The notes: generated by a model not told the origin, from the sequence alone. A DNA stretch of 64,000 nucleotides from JBBQFI01 sp038321775 (GCA_038321775.1 JBBQFI010000003.1:124001-188000); one strand, 5' to 3'. Shown: positions 34,401 through 43,121, counted from the first letter of the stretch. Translations and numbers: made by a program.

Positions 34401-36988
34401 TCGGCGGTGTGGCCTGGGTTTCCGTCGAAACGGATGAGATTCTCGATACGCTTCTTGTTCCTCTGTCAGGAAACGCCGGTCGGGTTGAGTTGCCGATTAA
34501 AAAAGAATACGCGCCGAACGCGACCGTTTCGATTTATCTCGTTAGGCCAGGCGGTGAGAAATCCTTACCGCTTGAACGTTTCGCTTCCTCCGAGATTCAA
34601 GTGCGTCGGCCAGATCGCGAACTGAAAATCGAGCCACATCTCGCCAGTGCATCGGTGAAACCGGGAGAAACCGTGCGTGGCGAAATCCAGGCCACGTCGG
34701 AGGGCAAGCCAGTCGTCTATGCAGATCTTGCCGTTTTCGCGGTGGACGATGCGGTTTTGAAACTGGGTGAGTGGCAGCTTCCAAACATTCTCGACAATTT
34801 TTATCCGCGGAACCCATTCTCGGTGCGCAATTATCAATCGCTCGAGAATTACGTCGAAGAAATCACAGAGCGAAATCTGACTCAAAAAGGTTTCATCATC
34901 GGCGGTGGCGGAGAGGAAGCCGTGCCGAACGTGACGAATGTACGAAAGGAATTCCGCACGCTCGCATTTTGGCAAGGCAGTCTGAAGACGAACGCGAGCG
35001 GGAAAGCAGCGTTTGATTTTCCCGCGCCAGATAACCTAACGACTTATCGCGTAGTTGCTGTCGGCCAGACGAAAGCGAATCAGTTCGGTGGTGATGCGAG
35101 CGCGACAGTAAAAGTTTCCAAGCCGCTGCTCATCAACGCCGCGCTCCCACGATTTCTCCGCGATGGCGATGAAGTCGAACTGCGCGCCGTTGTGCAGGAG
35201 GATTTCGCGGACTCCGAGGAAATCACCGCGCGTTGCGTGACCGACGCGAATTGCAAACTGCTCGTGAGCGATCGCGCGACGCAGACAGCAAAGCGGAATG
35301 CGCCGCTGGTTTTCAGGTTCAGAGCAAAGGTGACGGATAAGGATCTGACGCCGACGAAGATTCATTTCGAAGCCGTCGCAAAGTCGAACGCAAAAATGTC
35401 GGATGCGATCGAGCTTACGTTGCCGGTGCAGCCGCCGACGATTGTGCGCAAGGAAAGTGTGGCCGGTCCTTTCAACGGTCCGCAGTTCGAGGCGCGGAAA
35501 GCGATGCCGGAAAACTGGAAACGTGGTCGCGGAAAATTTAATGCGACAATTTCGACTTCGCCCTGGCTGCCGAAGATCGCGGGCGTGCCTGTGATTCTCG
35601 ATTATCCGCACGGTTGCTTCGAACAGATTTCCACGAAACTTCTCGGTTACAGTTTTCTTGCGAACCTCATCGCGTATCTGCCGGACATCGACGCGCGCGC
35701 TGCGGAATATCGTGCCACACTCGAGCGCGGGATGAAGCAGTTTAACGATTCGCTTCTGGCCGACGGCACCTTGCCGTATTGGCCGGGCGGCGATACCGGG
35801 AATCTCTTCGTGACCTGTCAGGCGTTTTGGGCCGTGAACGAATCGGTCAACGCCGGTTTCGAAGCGCCGGAAGGATTGCGCGAGAAGCTCGGGGCAACGC
35901 TGAAGAAAATCGCGAACGGTCAAACACCGGGCAATTCTTTCGAAAAATGTTTCGCGCTCTTCGTCCTCACGCAATACGAGCAGGACGACGATTTTAAAGC
36001 GGCTGCGCATGAGTTGTATTTGCGCCGCAACGAAAACGGTGATGAAGGCCGCGCATTGCTCGCGATCGCATTGCATCGATTGAACATCATGCCGCGCGAG
36101 AAGGAACAATTGCTGCGCGAAATCGACGCGCCGATTAAAGAGCGCGCATTTGATCCGAGGACTTTGAGTTCCGCCACGCGCGCGGAAGCGATTTGCGCCC
36201 TCGCCTTCGATACGATCGCACCGAAGATTTGGACGACGCAGAAAAAACAACGTATCCGCGATCGCATGCTTGTGTTGATGGATTCGTCCGCTGCGCTTTC
36301 GACGCAGGAAAATCTTTGGTTGTTGCTCGAATTCAAATCGATGATCGGCGCGGAAAACGCGCCAGCGTTAAACATCGCCGAACCGAAGGGCGTTGTTTCC
36401 AAAAATGGGCGATCGGCCGCGTGGACCGATCGCAAGATCGGCGATGAGCTTGTCGTGAAGGGTTTGAACAAAGGCGCGCTGAATTTTCTGCTGCAGGCCG
36501 AGTATTCAACCGATGAAGTCGATAGCGATCGGGTCGATCACGGATTTCGCGTCGAACGTGTGGTAAAAAATCTAACGGATGCGAAACGCACCGGCGCGAG
36601 CACTGCGCCATTCAAGCTGGGCGATCAAATTCTCGTCACTTACCGGATGAATACGCGCAAGCTGCAAAATTACGTCGCACTGGAAGATTCGTTACCGGCC
36701 GGTCTCGAAACCGTGAATCCGAATCTCGCAATGATCGGAAAGTTTTTTGAACTACCCGCAACGGATGAGCATGATCGCACGCTCTTCCTTTCGCATTCGG
36801 AAATGCGCGATCGCTCGACTTTGCTTTACTTCGATACTTTCGAGCCAGGATCGGGCACGTATTCGGTGCTCGTGCGCGCGACCGCGGCCGGAATATTCCG
36901 CTGGCCTGCAACGCAAGTCGTGCCGATGTACGACAGCCGTTTCTCCGGCCTTTCACCATCGAGCTTATGCGTCGTTTCGGGGGACTGA
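31475..36988 (+). CDS. Alpha-2-macroglobulin family protein with thioester motif
   Basis: An 1837-residue exported protein: signal peptide (AFLIFVFAFVSATQFIGA), many beta-sandwich MG domains, and a thioester region DYPHGCFEQISTK (Cys1381, Glu1383, Gln1384) followed by an alpha/alpha complement-like domain (~1385-1650). No lipobox cysteine is seen after the signal peptide, unlike many proteobacterial homologues, so it may be periplasmic rather than lipid-anchored. Bacterial macroglobulins trap attacking proteases and are often encoded with PbpC, as here (gene immediately downstream); together they are thought to guard and repair a breached periplasm. Four CCTAACGA octamers lie in the gene. Confidence 0.93.
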   Translation: MKRAFLIFVFAFVSATQFIGAEDEEESSNTKPDAGGIVIEPSQGNITPGDEITITFPAAMVATDRIDVGDQPSPFGSEPKVEGTFLWKSQTEGVFTVRGVVPGAHHRLTLVPKLADATGKQIDAKDWSAEFTAPPFSVSTDFEPREHLSAQPQIGLDSTYDVRLAEVAEHVYFQDRDSHARFPVEVIQSTEERVTDPPTGKSFRVTPRAALPVGRTYDLVVNGLVEAKSRRPLQYLKVFPAGKTEPLKVDWVGAFNHPLDEPVIRIKFTDDIDPGEAVSAKIRIEPAVPELKLLASGDEVAVKGKFDLAKRYSITISAELKGDRGYGLTSESHWNATFRPKEASIIFPSSQIFVRARQDLRFSFFQINAPAVTWKLAQIPLEKLGPVTARVREFERDAIDPVTGKFVHDPRTGFAKQFQTELLVDAFNLPVIGRGTFDATSGDANVRRDIHCAAPKNSSFSGAYVLEASARLGDGRIIGNRSIVCSSDFILTQKRLPASVVLRVAKMSDAKPVPAVTVRAVTKENIELGRSVTGQQGLATFARDKIFPAKNPGVHLFIADTAQGPALQFADGQAYSSPNDDVRLTRKPHAEIITDRNLYRPGQVVKMKGMMRINTTSGLAIPAATDVRWRVIEGYGDRVVSEGTATLSPHGGWEAEWNIPEKIKLGSYELRAQVGGENYEGTTFVRVEEYRVPIFSVVVEAKSEVGQAGHAHVSSAYFHGAPNVGARVHWKATWTASAEYGNETESYKKRFNSYAQIGPHFDADNEELKSIEGDAKLDEHGFADLVCDSPFKDNAAIGRADVFWRADVTSLDGQTITGGDTGKVFPEQARLGIKASERAEKPRGVDVSIDAVDEDDAKVSGVVVHADLFHVTTKTVKEQIAPFVYRYRNTDEFAKVASKEVKTPAEFNFPVTATGRYVVAATAANSKAPMVSDETTVSGEELAELPVQNETSFKIEHQTGPYAPGEKAALSIQAPFGGVAWVSVETDEILDTLLVPLSGNAGRVELPIKKEYAPNATVSIYLVRPGGEKSLPLERFASSEIQVRRPDRELKIEPHLASASVKPGETVRGEIQATSEGKPVVYADLAVFAVDDAVLKLGEWQLPNILDNFYPRNPFSVRNYQSLENYVEEITERNLTQKGFIIGGGGEEAVPNVTNVRKEFRTLAFWQGSLKTNASGKAAFDFPAPDNLTTYRVVAVGQTKANQFGGDASATVKVSKPLLINAALPRFLRDGDEVELRAVVQEDFADSEEITARCVTDANCKLLVSDRATQTAKRNAPLVFRFRAKVTDKDLTPTKIHFEAVAKSNAKMSDAIELTLPVQPPTIVRKESVAGPFNGPQFEARKAMPENWKRGRGKFNATISTSPWLPKIAGVPVILDYPHGCFEQISTKLLGYSFLANLIAYLPDIDARAAEYRATLERGMKQFNDSLLADGTLPYWPGGDTGNLFVTCQAFWAVNESVNAGFEAPEGLREKLGATLKKIANGQTPGNSFEKCFALFVLTQYEQDDDFKAAAHELYLRRNENGDEGRALLAIALHRLNIMPREKEQLLREIDAPIKERAFDPRTLSSATRAEAICALAFDTIAPKIWTTQKKQRIRDRMLVLMDSSAALSTQENLWLLLEFKSMIGAENAPALNIAEPKGVVSKNGRSAAWTDRKIGDELVVKGLNKGALNFLLQAEYSTDEVDSDRVDHGFRVERVVKNLTDAKRTGASTAPFKLGDQILVTYRMNTRKLQNYVALEDSLPAGLETVNPNLAMIGKFFELPATDEHDRTLFLSHSEMRDRSTLLYFDTFEPGSGTYSVLVRATAAGIFRWPATQVVPMYDSRFSGLSPSSLCVVSGD

Positions 36989-37011
36989 GTAATTAATTTC
37001 GTTCGGAGATT

Positions 37012-39327
37012 ATGGAACGGCCCTCATCCCAACCTTCTCCCACGAGGAGAAGGAGCCGCCTTTTCTCTCGATTAGGCCGACAGAGTAAGTCGGGTCGCTT
37101 CTCCCACCGGGAGAGGAGGAAGGTGAGGGCGAGACGGGTGGGTAACGCATTACTGATTGCGATTGGATTTGCTTGTGCGGTCACAATCCTAGTCTGGCTA
37201 CTGCCCTTGCCTAACGAGTTTGAAAAACCGACGACCGGGACTCTCACGCTATTGGATATCCGCGGCCGTGAAATCGCGGAACTGGCTTCGCCGGAAGCGC
37301 GCGCGCAGTTGCTACGTCGACTGGACGAAATGGGAAAATGGCTCCCGCGGGTAACGATCGCGTTGGAAGATCATCGTTTTTACGAACACGCAGGTGTCGA
37401 TTGGCGAGCGACAATCGCTGCATTCGCGCGCAACGTAAGATCGGGTCGCGTTATTTCCGGCGGATCAACCATCACGCAACAGCTCGTGAAAATCGCGAGT
37501 GGCCGGCACCGGCGCAGTTGGACGGGCAAGATCTACGAGACAATTTGTGCGTGGAAACTCGAGCGTCGCTGGAGCAAGGAACAAATCTTTGCCGAGTATC
37601 TGAATCGCAGCAGTTACGGCAATCGCAGGCTCGGGCCGGAAGCGGCTGCGCGCGCTTACTTTGGAAAATCAGCGCGGGATCTCACTTTATCGGAATCAAT
37701 TTTTCTCGCGGGCCTGCCGCAGGCGCCGACGCGTTTCAATCCGTGGAAGCATCCGGAGAGCGCAAAGCAAAAATACGAGAGGTCGCTCGCTCGGCTCGCG
37801 CGGTTGCGCGTGATTACGCGAGACCAACAGATGCTCCTGGGACAATCGCTACCGATCGTAGGACGTTTCGATCCACCGCGGCTCGCGCCTCATTTTGTTG
37901 ACGCGGTCGTGGCGCAAAATCCGAAACTACGCGGTGCAATTCGCACATCGCTTGATCTCGATCTGCAGCTCAGAGCCGAACAACTTCTTCGTTCGCATCT
38001 CGCGGTGCTGAATCGTTACGACATCACGGAAGCGGCGATGGTGATTGTGGAAAACGAAACCGGTGCGGTGCGTGCGATGGTGGGCTCATCGAATTACGCG
38101 AAAAATCAAATCAACGGCGCGATGCGCGCGCGCAGTTGCGGTTCGACCCTGAAACCTTTTGTTTATCTCAACGCAATTGATCGACGTTTACTAACTGCGG
38201 CAAGTTTACTGCCCGACACACCCGATGCGATTCGCGACGAATATGCGGACTACGATCCGCAGAATTTCAATCATCGCTACCTCGGTCCAGTCCGTTTGCG
38301 CGAAGCGCTCGGATGTTCGCTGAACGTTCCTGCGGTATTTACGCTGAGTCAGCTCGGTGCGCGTCCGGCGTTTTATGAATTGCGGAAATGGGGATTCGAG
38401 TTTTCGCGCGGCCTGAACGACTACGGTGCCGGTTTCGTTTTAGGGAACGCCGAGATTCGCCTCGTTGACCTCGCAGGTGCCTACGCCGGTCTAGCGCGAA
38501 ACGGGGTCGCGATGCGCGCGAAACTTTTGTCGGCGGAACACCATCCGCTTACGAGAATCGCGTCCAGCGAAGCAACGACGATCATCAACGACATTCTTTG
38601 CGACAATTCCGCGCGTGAAAAAAGTTTTGGTGCGCATTCGTCACTGACATTCGAGGAACGGATCGCGGTGAAAACCGGCACGAGCAGCGGATTCCGCGAC
38701 GCCTGGACAGTCGGTTTTAACAAAGAACACACGGTTGCGGTTTGGGCGGGAAACTTTAACGGACGACCGATGCGCGATACTTTTGCCGTGCGCTCGGCTA
38801 CGCCCTTATGGGCGGCGATGATGCACGAACTATTGCATCACGATCATCCCCTCGATGCGCCAGCGGAAAACGAGAAGCTCGTGCGACGGGAAGTTTGTGC
38901 TGAGACCGGATTGCTGCCTTCACAGTTCACGGTTTCGAAAATGAACGAACTTTTTCTTGCCGGCACGGAACCGCAGGAAAGTTCCGCTGCCTGGTTTTCT
39001 GAAGATGGAAAACTTTTGTTGCCTAACGAGTATACAGGCTGGTGCGCGAGCAGCAGCAACACGCGCGGCGCTCAAGTGCGTCCGGAACAACGAATCACAA
39101 GTCCGATGGCAAATGCGCACTACGAAGTTGATCCGGTATTACCGCGGTCGCAGCAGATGATCGAACTGAGCGCAACGCTTGGAAACGATGCGAAGTGGTT
39201 TGTGAACGGCGCGCCACAAATGCCGCAACACGACGGACGTTTCTTCTGGCAGCTTGCGCCCGGCGAATGGAAGGTGCGCGCGGCGAGTCCGGCCGGAAGC
39301 GCGGAAGAAACAATCTTCGTGGAATAG
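37012..39327 (+). CDS. pbpC: Penicillin-binding protein 1C
   Basis: A 771-residue class A enzyme. Cytoplasmic N-terminus, one membrane segment (ALLIAIGFACAVTILVWLL), a glycosyltransferase domain with EDHRFYEHAGVDW and GGSTITQQL, and a transpeptidase domain with S-T-L-K (CGSTLKPF), CSLN and KTGTSSGFRDAW. The C-terminal ~90 residues fit the BiPBP_C beta domain. PbpC with an adjacent macroglobulin is a known pairing. The first ~40 residues are translated from a palindromic repeat (37021-37129); GTG at 37138 is a plausible original start just before the membrane segment. GGAG sits 3 nt before the ATG at 37012. Confidence 0.93.
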   Translation: MERPSSQPSPTRRRSRLFSRLGRQSKSGRFSHRERRKVRARRVGNALLIAIGFACAVTILVWLLPLPNEFEKPTTGTLTLLDIRGREIAELASPEARAQLLRRLDEMGKWLPRVTIALEDHRFYEHAGVDWRATIAAFARNVRSGRVISGGSTITQQLVKIASGRHRRSWTGKIYETICAWKLERRWSKEQIFAEYLNRSSYGNRRLGPEAAARAYFGKSARDLTLSESIFLAGLPQAPTRFNPWKHPESAKQKYERSLARLARLRVITRDQQMLLGQSLPIVGRFDPPRLAPHFVDAVVAQNPKLRGAIRTSLDLDLQLRAEQLLRSHLAVLNRYDITEAAMVIVENETGAVRAMVGSSNYAKNQINGAMRARSCGSTLKPFVYLNAIDRRLLTAASLLPDTPDAIRDEYADYDPQNFNHRYLGPVRLREALGCSLNVPAVFTLSQLGARPAFYELRKWGFEFSRGLNDYGAGFVLGNAEIRLVDLAGAYAGLARNGVAMRAKLLSAEHHPLTRIASSEATTIINDILCDNSAREKSFGAHSSLTFEERIAVKTGTSSGFRDAWTVGFNKEHTVAVWAGNFNGRPMRDTFAVRSATPLWAAMMHELLHHDHPLDAPAENEKLVRREVCAETGLLPSQFTVSKMNELFLAGTEPQESSAAWFSEDGKLLLPNEYTGWCASSSNTRGAQVRPEQRITSPMANAHYEVDPVLPRSQQMIELSATLGNDAKWFVNGAPQMPQHDGRFFWQLAPGEWKVRAASPAGSAEETIFVE
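37021..37129. repeat. Dispersed palindromic repeat, family C, inside the pbpC 5' end
   Basis: About 109 bp beginning CCCTCATCCCAACCTTCTCCC and ending GGGAGAGGAGGAAGGTGAGGG, i.e. imperfect inverted ends, with smaller internal complementarity. The same type of element is widespread between genes in many soil and proteobacterial genomes. Here it is in frame and encodes a basic N-terminal tail of PbpC. Confidence 0.65.
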
Positions 39328-39339
39328 GAATGCCTGAAT

Positions 39340-40212
39340 ATGAGTGAAGGAACACCAGCGATCGGAATTATTGGCGGCAGCGGTTTGTACCAGATGGAAG
39401 GCGTGACCGATTCTTCTGAGCAGAAGATTGAAACACCATTTGGTTCGCCCTCCGATGCAATCATCGGTGGAAAATTATCCGGACGGCAGGTTTACTTTTT
39501 GCCGCGCCATGGACGAGGTCATCGTATTTTGCCGCACGAGTTGAATCATCGCGCGAACATTTACGCACTGCGATCGCTGAATGTGCGCTGGATTATCTGT
39601 GTCACCGCGGTTGGCAGCTTGCAGGAAAAATATGCGCCGCGTGATGTGCTCCTGCCGTCGCAGTTTTACGATCGGACGAGTCAGCGAAGCGCTCACACAT
39701 TTTTTGGCGAAGGCATTGTCGCGCACATCAGTTTCGCGGAACCGATTAGTACAAAATTGCGCAATCTGCTTGCCGAAGCGACGCGCGAATTGAACGTGAA
39801 AACTCACAACGGCGGCACCTACGTGAACATGGACGGGCCCGCGTTTTCGACGCGCGCAGAATCGGAGCTCAATCGCCGTAACGGATTCGATGTCATCGGG
39901 ATGACGAATCTTCCTGAAGCGAAACTTGCGCGTGAAGCCGAGATCGCGCTCGCGAGCATGGCGATGATTACCGATTACGATTGTTGGAAAGTCGAAGAGG
40001 AACCGGTTTCAGCGGAGGCGGTTTTTGGTCATCTGGTCGCGAATGCGGAGACAGCGAAAAAAATTCTCAGCGAGGCGATTCCGAGGATCCCAACTGAGCC
40101 GAATTGGCCGGAGCATCGCGCGCTAGATTCTGCCCTAGTGACCGATCGCAAGCTCTGGCCAGAGGCAACGCGACGGAAGCTGGGACCAATCCTCGATCGA
40201 TTTACGGAGTAG
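39340..40212 (+). CDS. mtnP: 5'-methylthioadenosine / purine nucleoside phosphorylase
   Basis: A 290-residue member of the MTAP/PNP family, which phosphorolyses methylthioadenosine (methionine salvage) or other purine nucleosides. It shows IGIIGGSGLYQM at the N-terminus, FLPRHGRGHRILPHELNHRANIYAL, the TAVGSLQEKYAPRD segment, NGGTYVNMDGPAFSTRAES and the late ITDYDCWK. The histidine- and methionine-containing segments fit MTA phosphorylase, but the purine preference cannot be settled by eye. The start follows pbpC by 12 bp. Confidence 0.9.
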   Translation: MSEGTPAIGIIGGSGLYQMEGVTDSSEQKIETPFGSPSDAIIGGKLSGRQVYFLPRHGRGHRILPHELNHRANIYALRSLNVRWIICVTAVGSLQEKYAPRDVLLPSQFYDRTSQRSAHTFFGEGIVAHISFAEPISTKLRNLLAEATRELNVKTHNGGTYVNMDGPAFSTRAESELNRRNGFDVIGMTNLPEAKLAREAEIALASMAMITDYDCWKVEEEPVSAEAVFGHLVANAETAKKILSEAIPRIPTEPNWPEHRALDSALVTDRKLWPEATRRKLGPILDRFTE

Positions 40213-40268
40213 TTCCTGTTTTTCGCATTTCTGAGTCGCGAAAAGCCCAAGCAAAAATCGTACTTGCG

Positions 40269-40297
40269 TTGAAAAGGCGGAATATGGTAATTATAAA
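40269..40297 (+). promoter_or_regulatory. Strong sigma-70-type promoter upstream of the small lipoprotein
   Basis: TTGAAA and TATAAA are separated by exactly 17 bp, close to consensus. Transcription would start near 40304, about 40 nt before the ATG at 40345. This is the clearest housekeeping promoter I see in the window, and it suggests the lipoprotein is highly expressed. Confidence 0.6.
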
Positions 40298-40344
40298 GAC
40301 CGTCGGCGGAAGTGTTATTCTGCCCTCGTAAACAGAGCCAAAAC

Positions 40345-40602
40345 ATGATCATCAAAATCGCTACTTGCCTGCTCGCGGCCGGATTGTTTTCCAGCTGCGC
40401 ATCCACTCAGGTCACCAAACAGGGAACGCTTGAACAGCGGATGAAGCAACAATACGCCAGCGCCAACACGGCGGCCGAACCGGCGCCTCCAGCCGAAGGG
40501 CCGGAAGATGTCCCGGCGGAAGCGCCGTCGGATGTGAATCGCAATCCAGCTTTGGTGCCTTCGCCCTTGCTTCGCGCATCGGCGGCGTCGAGCAGTCCGT
40601 AG
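40345..40602 (+). CDS. Small lipoprotein, Pro/Ala-rich
   Basis: An 85-residue protein from the ATG at 40345; the open frame extends 11 codons upstream but those lie next to the promoter. The signal peptide MIIKIATCLLAAGLF ends in lipobox LFSSC. The mature part has GTLEQRMKQQYASANTAA and a Pro/Ala/Glu stretch without domains. It is convergent with bioF, with a 4 bp gap. A near-consensus promoter lies upstream, so it could be an abundant structural or osmotically regulated lipoprotein; this is a guess. Confidence 0.7.
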   Translation: MIIKIATCLLAAGLFSSCASTQVTKQGTLEQRMKQQYASANTAAEPAPPAEGPEDVPAEAPSDVNRNPALVPSPLLRASAASSSP

Positions 40603-40606
40603 TCGA

Positions 40607-41788
40607 TCAATTTGTCGCCACGCGCGACAACGCTTCACAAAGCGCGCTGATTTGCGCATCATCGTGATCTGCTGTCACGGTGATGCGCAGGCGCGCTGAG
40701 CCTTTGGCGACCGTCGGGTAACGAATCGCCGGAACGAGAAAGTGTTCGGCACGTAACGTCCGCGAAATTTCGAGCGCCTTTTGTTCCTCTCCGATGATCC
40801 AGGAATGAATCGCGCTGCCTCCATCGGTTTTGGCAGTGACTGCTTGTGGTGAAACGGGAAGCAGCTCGCGAAGTTTTGCGATTCGACTCCAAAGCAACAA
40901 CCGTCGTTCTTCGCCTTCTTTTGAGGCGAGAAATTCGATCGCCGCGGTCGCGGCTGCGGCCAACGCAGGTGGCGGCGCGGTAGTGAAGATAAAAGAGCGC
41001 GCTCGATTAAGGAGCCATTCAATTAAACTGCGCGATCCGCAAATGTAACCGCCGCTCACGCCGAGCGCCTTGCTTAGTGTTCCCATTTGAACATCGACGT
41101 CCCGCGTGAGTTGCGTCTCCGCTGCGAGGCCCCGCCCGTGATTGCCTACTACGCCGACAGCGTGCGCTTCATCCAGCAAAAGCAGCGCGCCAAAGCGCTT
41201 TTTTAATTCCACCAATTCGCGCAGGGGGACACGGTCGCCGTCCATGGAAAAAACGGATTCAGTCACAATCAGTATCCGGCTGTCCGGGTGTTCGCGCCGC
41301 GCCCAATCAAGATGGCTCTCCAGTTTCCCGAGATGATTGTGTGGAAAAACACGCAACGTCGCGCCGCTTAATTTGGCACCATCAATCAGCGAGGCGTGCG
41401 CTAATTTGTCGAGAATCACGACATCGTTTTTCGTCACGAGCGCTGGAATGGTCCCGAGAGCCGTCGCATATCCGCTGCTAAAACAAAGCGCAGCGGGAAC
41501 GCCTTTCCATTTAGCGAGCGCGTTCTCGAGACGCACATGTGGCGATTGCGTCCCGCTAATCAAACGCGACGCGCCGGAACCGACGCCGAATTCCGCAATC
41601 GCTTCCGTCGCGGCCTCGCGCAAGCGCGGATCGTTCGCCAGTCCGAGGTAATCGTTGGATGAAAAATTGACGAGGCGTTCCCCCACGACCTCCACTTCTG
41701 CGCCCTGCGCACTTCCGATCTCGCGGAGTTTTCGGTGCAACGATCTCGCGCGGAGCGCCTGCAATTGCTCCTGAAAGAGCTCGTGCAT
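40607..41788 (-). CDS. bioF: 8-amino-7-oxononanoate synthase
   Basis: A 393-residue alpha-oxoamine synthase (PLP-dependent). It has NFSSNDYLGLANDPRL, GVGSGASRLISGTQSPHVRLE, the PLP-binding LLLDEAHAVGVVG and GTLSKALGVSGGYICG with the Schiff-base lysine. The biotin-synthesis enzyme is favoured over 2-amino-3-ketobutyrate CoA ligase by the SGASRLISG segment and length; no other bio gene or threonine dehydrogenase is nearby to confirm. A GCCTAACGA copy occupies the 15 bp gap to the D,D-carboxypeptidase gene. Confidence 0.85.
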   Translation of the reverse strand: MHELFQEQLQALRARSLHRKLREIGSAQGAEVEVVGERLVNFSSNDYLGLANDPRLREAATEAIAEFGVGSGASRLISGTQSPHVRLENALAKWKGVPAALCFSSGYATALGTIPALVTKNDVVILDKLAHASLIDGAKLSGATLRVFPHNHLGKLESHLDWARREHPDSRILIVTESVFSMDGDRVPLRELVELKKRFGALLLLDEAHAVGVVGNHGRGLAAETQLTRDVDVQMGTLSKALGVSGGYICGSRSLIEWLLNRARSFIFTTAPPPALAAAATAAIEFLASKEGEERRLLLWSRIAKLRELLPVSPQAVTAKTDGGSAIHSWIIGEEQKALEISRTLRAEHFLVPAIRYPTVAKGSARLRITVTADHDDAQISALCEALSRVATN

Positions 41789-41803
41789 CAGTTCGTTAGG
41801 CGT

Positions 41804-42604
41804 TTACATCCACAACGCCCATGAAAGCAGCGCAGATGCGTCGTTCCAAACGCCGGCTTTCCCGTCGCCGAGCACAACGACAATGATATCCCGTCCCGGA
41901 CGCGTGCCACTTGCGATCAGGCAATGCCCGGCCGCCTCGGTGTAGCCGGTTTTCATTCCGTTACAGTAAGGCAGGCGTTTTAGAACTTTGTTTGTGTTTT
42001 CCAGTTCGCGCGTGCGTCCGTTCGCATAACGAAAGACGAGCTGCGGGAGACAAACGATCGAACGAATCGTCGGATTCGCGTAAGCTGCTCGCGCAATGAT
42101 CGAGAGATCGCGCGCCGTGGAATATTGACCTGTCAACGGGAGTCCGTTGGGATTCAGAAAATGCGAATTCGTCGCGCCGAGCTGACGTGCCTTCGCATTC
42201 ATAATTTCGGCGAAAGCTTCGATGCTGCCCGCATGATCGCGCGCCAGACAACGCGCCACGTCGTTAGGGCTTTTCACGAGCAACGCGCGCAGCAAATCGA
42301 TCCGCTGATATACTTCGCCTGCCTTGATGTTCAGCTTCACCGGCTCGGCGTAAGTATCAGTCGGTGCGACCACGACGCGTTGATCGAGAAAGCCGCGTTC
42401 GGCGATGATGAGCGCGGTGAGCAGCTTTTGTGTACTCGCTGCGGCACGTTGTTGATCGGCGTTCTTTTCGTATAAAACGTTACCGGTCCGTGCATCAACC
42501 ACGAGAACGGATTTGGCGCGAGTTACCGGAGCGTCCGCAAGAGCCAAAGCGCTCCCGCTGAAAAACAGACTCAGTAAAATCGCAACCTTCAGCATTCGGC
42601 ACAT
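41804..42604 (-). CDS. D-alanyl-D-alanine carboxypeptidase (S11 family)
   Basis: About 266 residues; ATG at 42604 or 42595 (the TTG at 42610 is less likely). A signal peptide (AILLSLFFSGSALALA) leads to a penicillin-binding D,D-carboxypeptidase with the SxxK motif STQK, SxN motif SPN (in KSPNDVARC) and KTG motif GMKTGYT. The domain ends soon after KTG, so the C-terminal beta domain and amphipathic membrane helix of DacA are missing, as in short DacF/PBP7-like forms. A TCGTTAGG octamer at 42261 encodes the SPND residues of the active-site motif. Confidence 0.9.
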   Translation of the reverse strand: MCRMLKVAILLSLFFSGSALALADAPVTRAKSVLVVDARTGNVLYEKNADQQRAAASTQKLLTALIIAERGFLDQRVVVAPTDTYAEPVKLNIKAGEVYQRIDLLRALLVKSPNDVARCLARDHAGSIEAFAEIMNAKARQLGATNSHFLNPNGLPLTGQYSTARDLSIIARAAYANPTIRSIVCLPQLVFRYANGRTRELENTNKVLKRLPYCNGMKTGYTEAAGHCLIASGTRPGRDIIVVVLGDGKAGVWNDASALLSWALWM

Positions 42605-42642
42605 GGACAAATCTTAGAACAAATGTTCGATGTTTTGTTGAA

Positions 42643-43029
42643 TCATTTGCCGCGACCACGCTGAATGAGTTCGATCTCGTATCCCTCCGGCGCATCAATA
42701 AAGGCGATAGCACCGCCATTGCCGTTTTCATGCGGTCCGTCGGAGAACGGATAACCTTTCGCTTTTGCGTGCTCGGCAAATTCCTTCATGTCGTGGACCT
42801 CGAACGCGAGATGCGTCAGGTCCGGCCCGACCACGACCGGTCCGCTTTCATCAAATTTGCAGATTTCGATTTCCTCGTCGCTTCCCGGCGCTTTGAAGAA
42901 GACAAGTTGCGATCCGCGACCGGACGTATGCCGGCGTATTTCCTCCAAGCCGAGCACGTCTCGATAGAAGCCGACCGTTTTTTCCAAATCCTTCACCCGA
43001 TAGCGAGTGTGCAAGAGTTTCTTTACCAT
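42643..43029 (-). CDS. Glyoxalase I-type lactoylglutathione lyase
   Basis: A 128-residue VOC-fold protein with the four metal ligands of glyoxalase I in order: His7 (LLHTRYRV), Glu in EIEICKF, His in DLTHLAFEV and Glu in YEIELIQR. FYRDVLGLEE is the typical first helix. The motifs and length match GloA, so detoxification of methylglyoxal is likely; in bacteria without glutathione a related thiol may be used. Its Met start is preceded by a short gap from the divergent ubiX. Confidence 0.85.
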   Translation of the reverse strand: MVKKLLHTRYRVKDLEKTVGFYRDVLGLEEIRRHTSGRGSQLVFFKAPGSDEEIEICKFDESGPVVVGPDLTHLAFEVHDMKEFAEHAKAKGYPFSDGPHENGNGGAIAFIDAPEGYEIELIQRGRGK

Positions 43030-43121
43030 GGCCTAATCAATAGGCGCGGCTTGCGGACAAATTCAAACGGAACTCGGGTTTAATTCTAGAGTGCAGGCAT
43101 GAGTTGTGGTTGGTTAGGCGC

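Noticed and set aside
35036..36250. Long 404-residue frame on the minus strand opposite the macroglobulin
   Set aside because: It mirrors the coding strand of a clear macroglobulin gene with thioester motif; its product has no recognisable motif.
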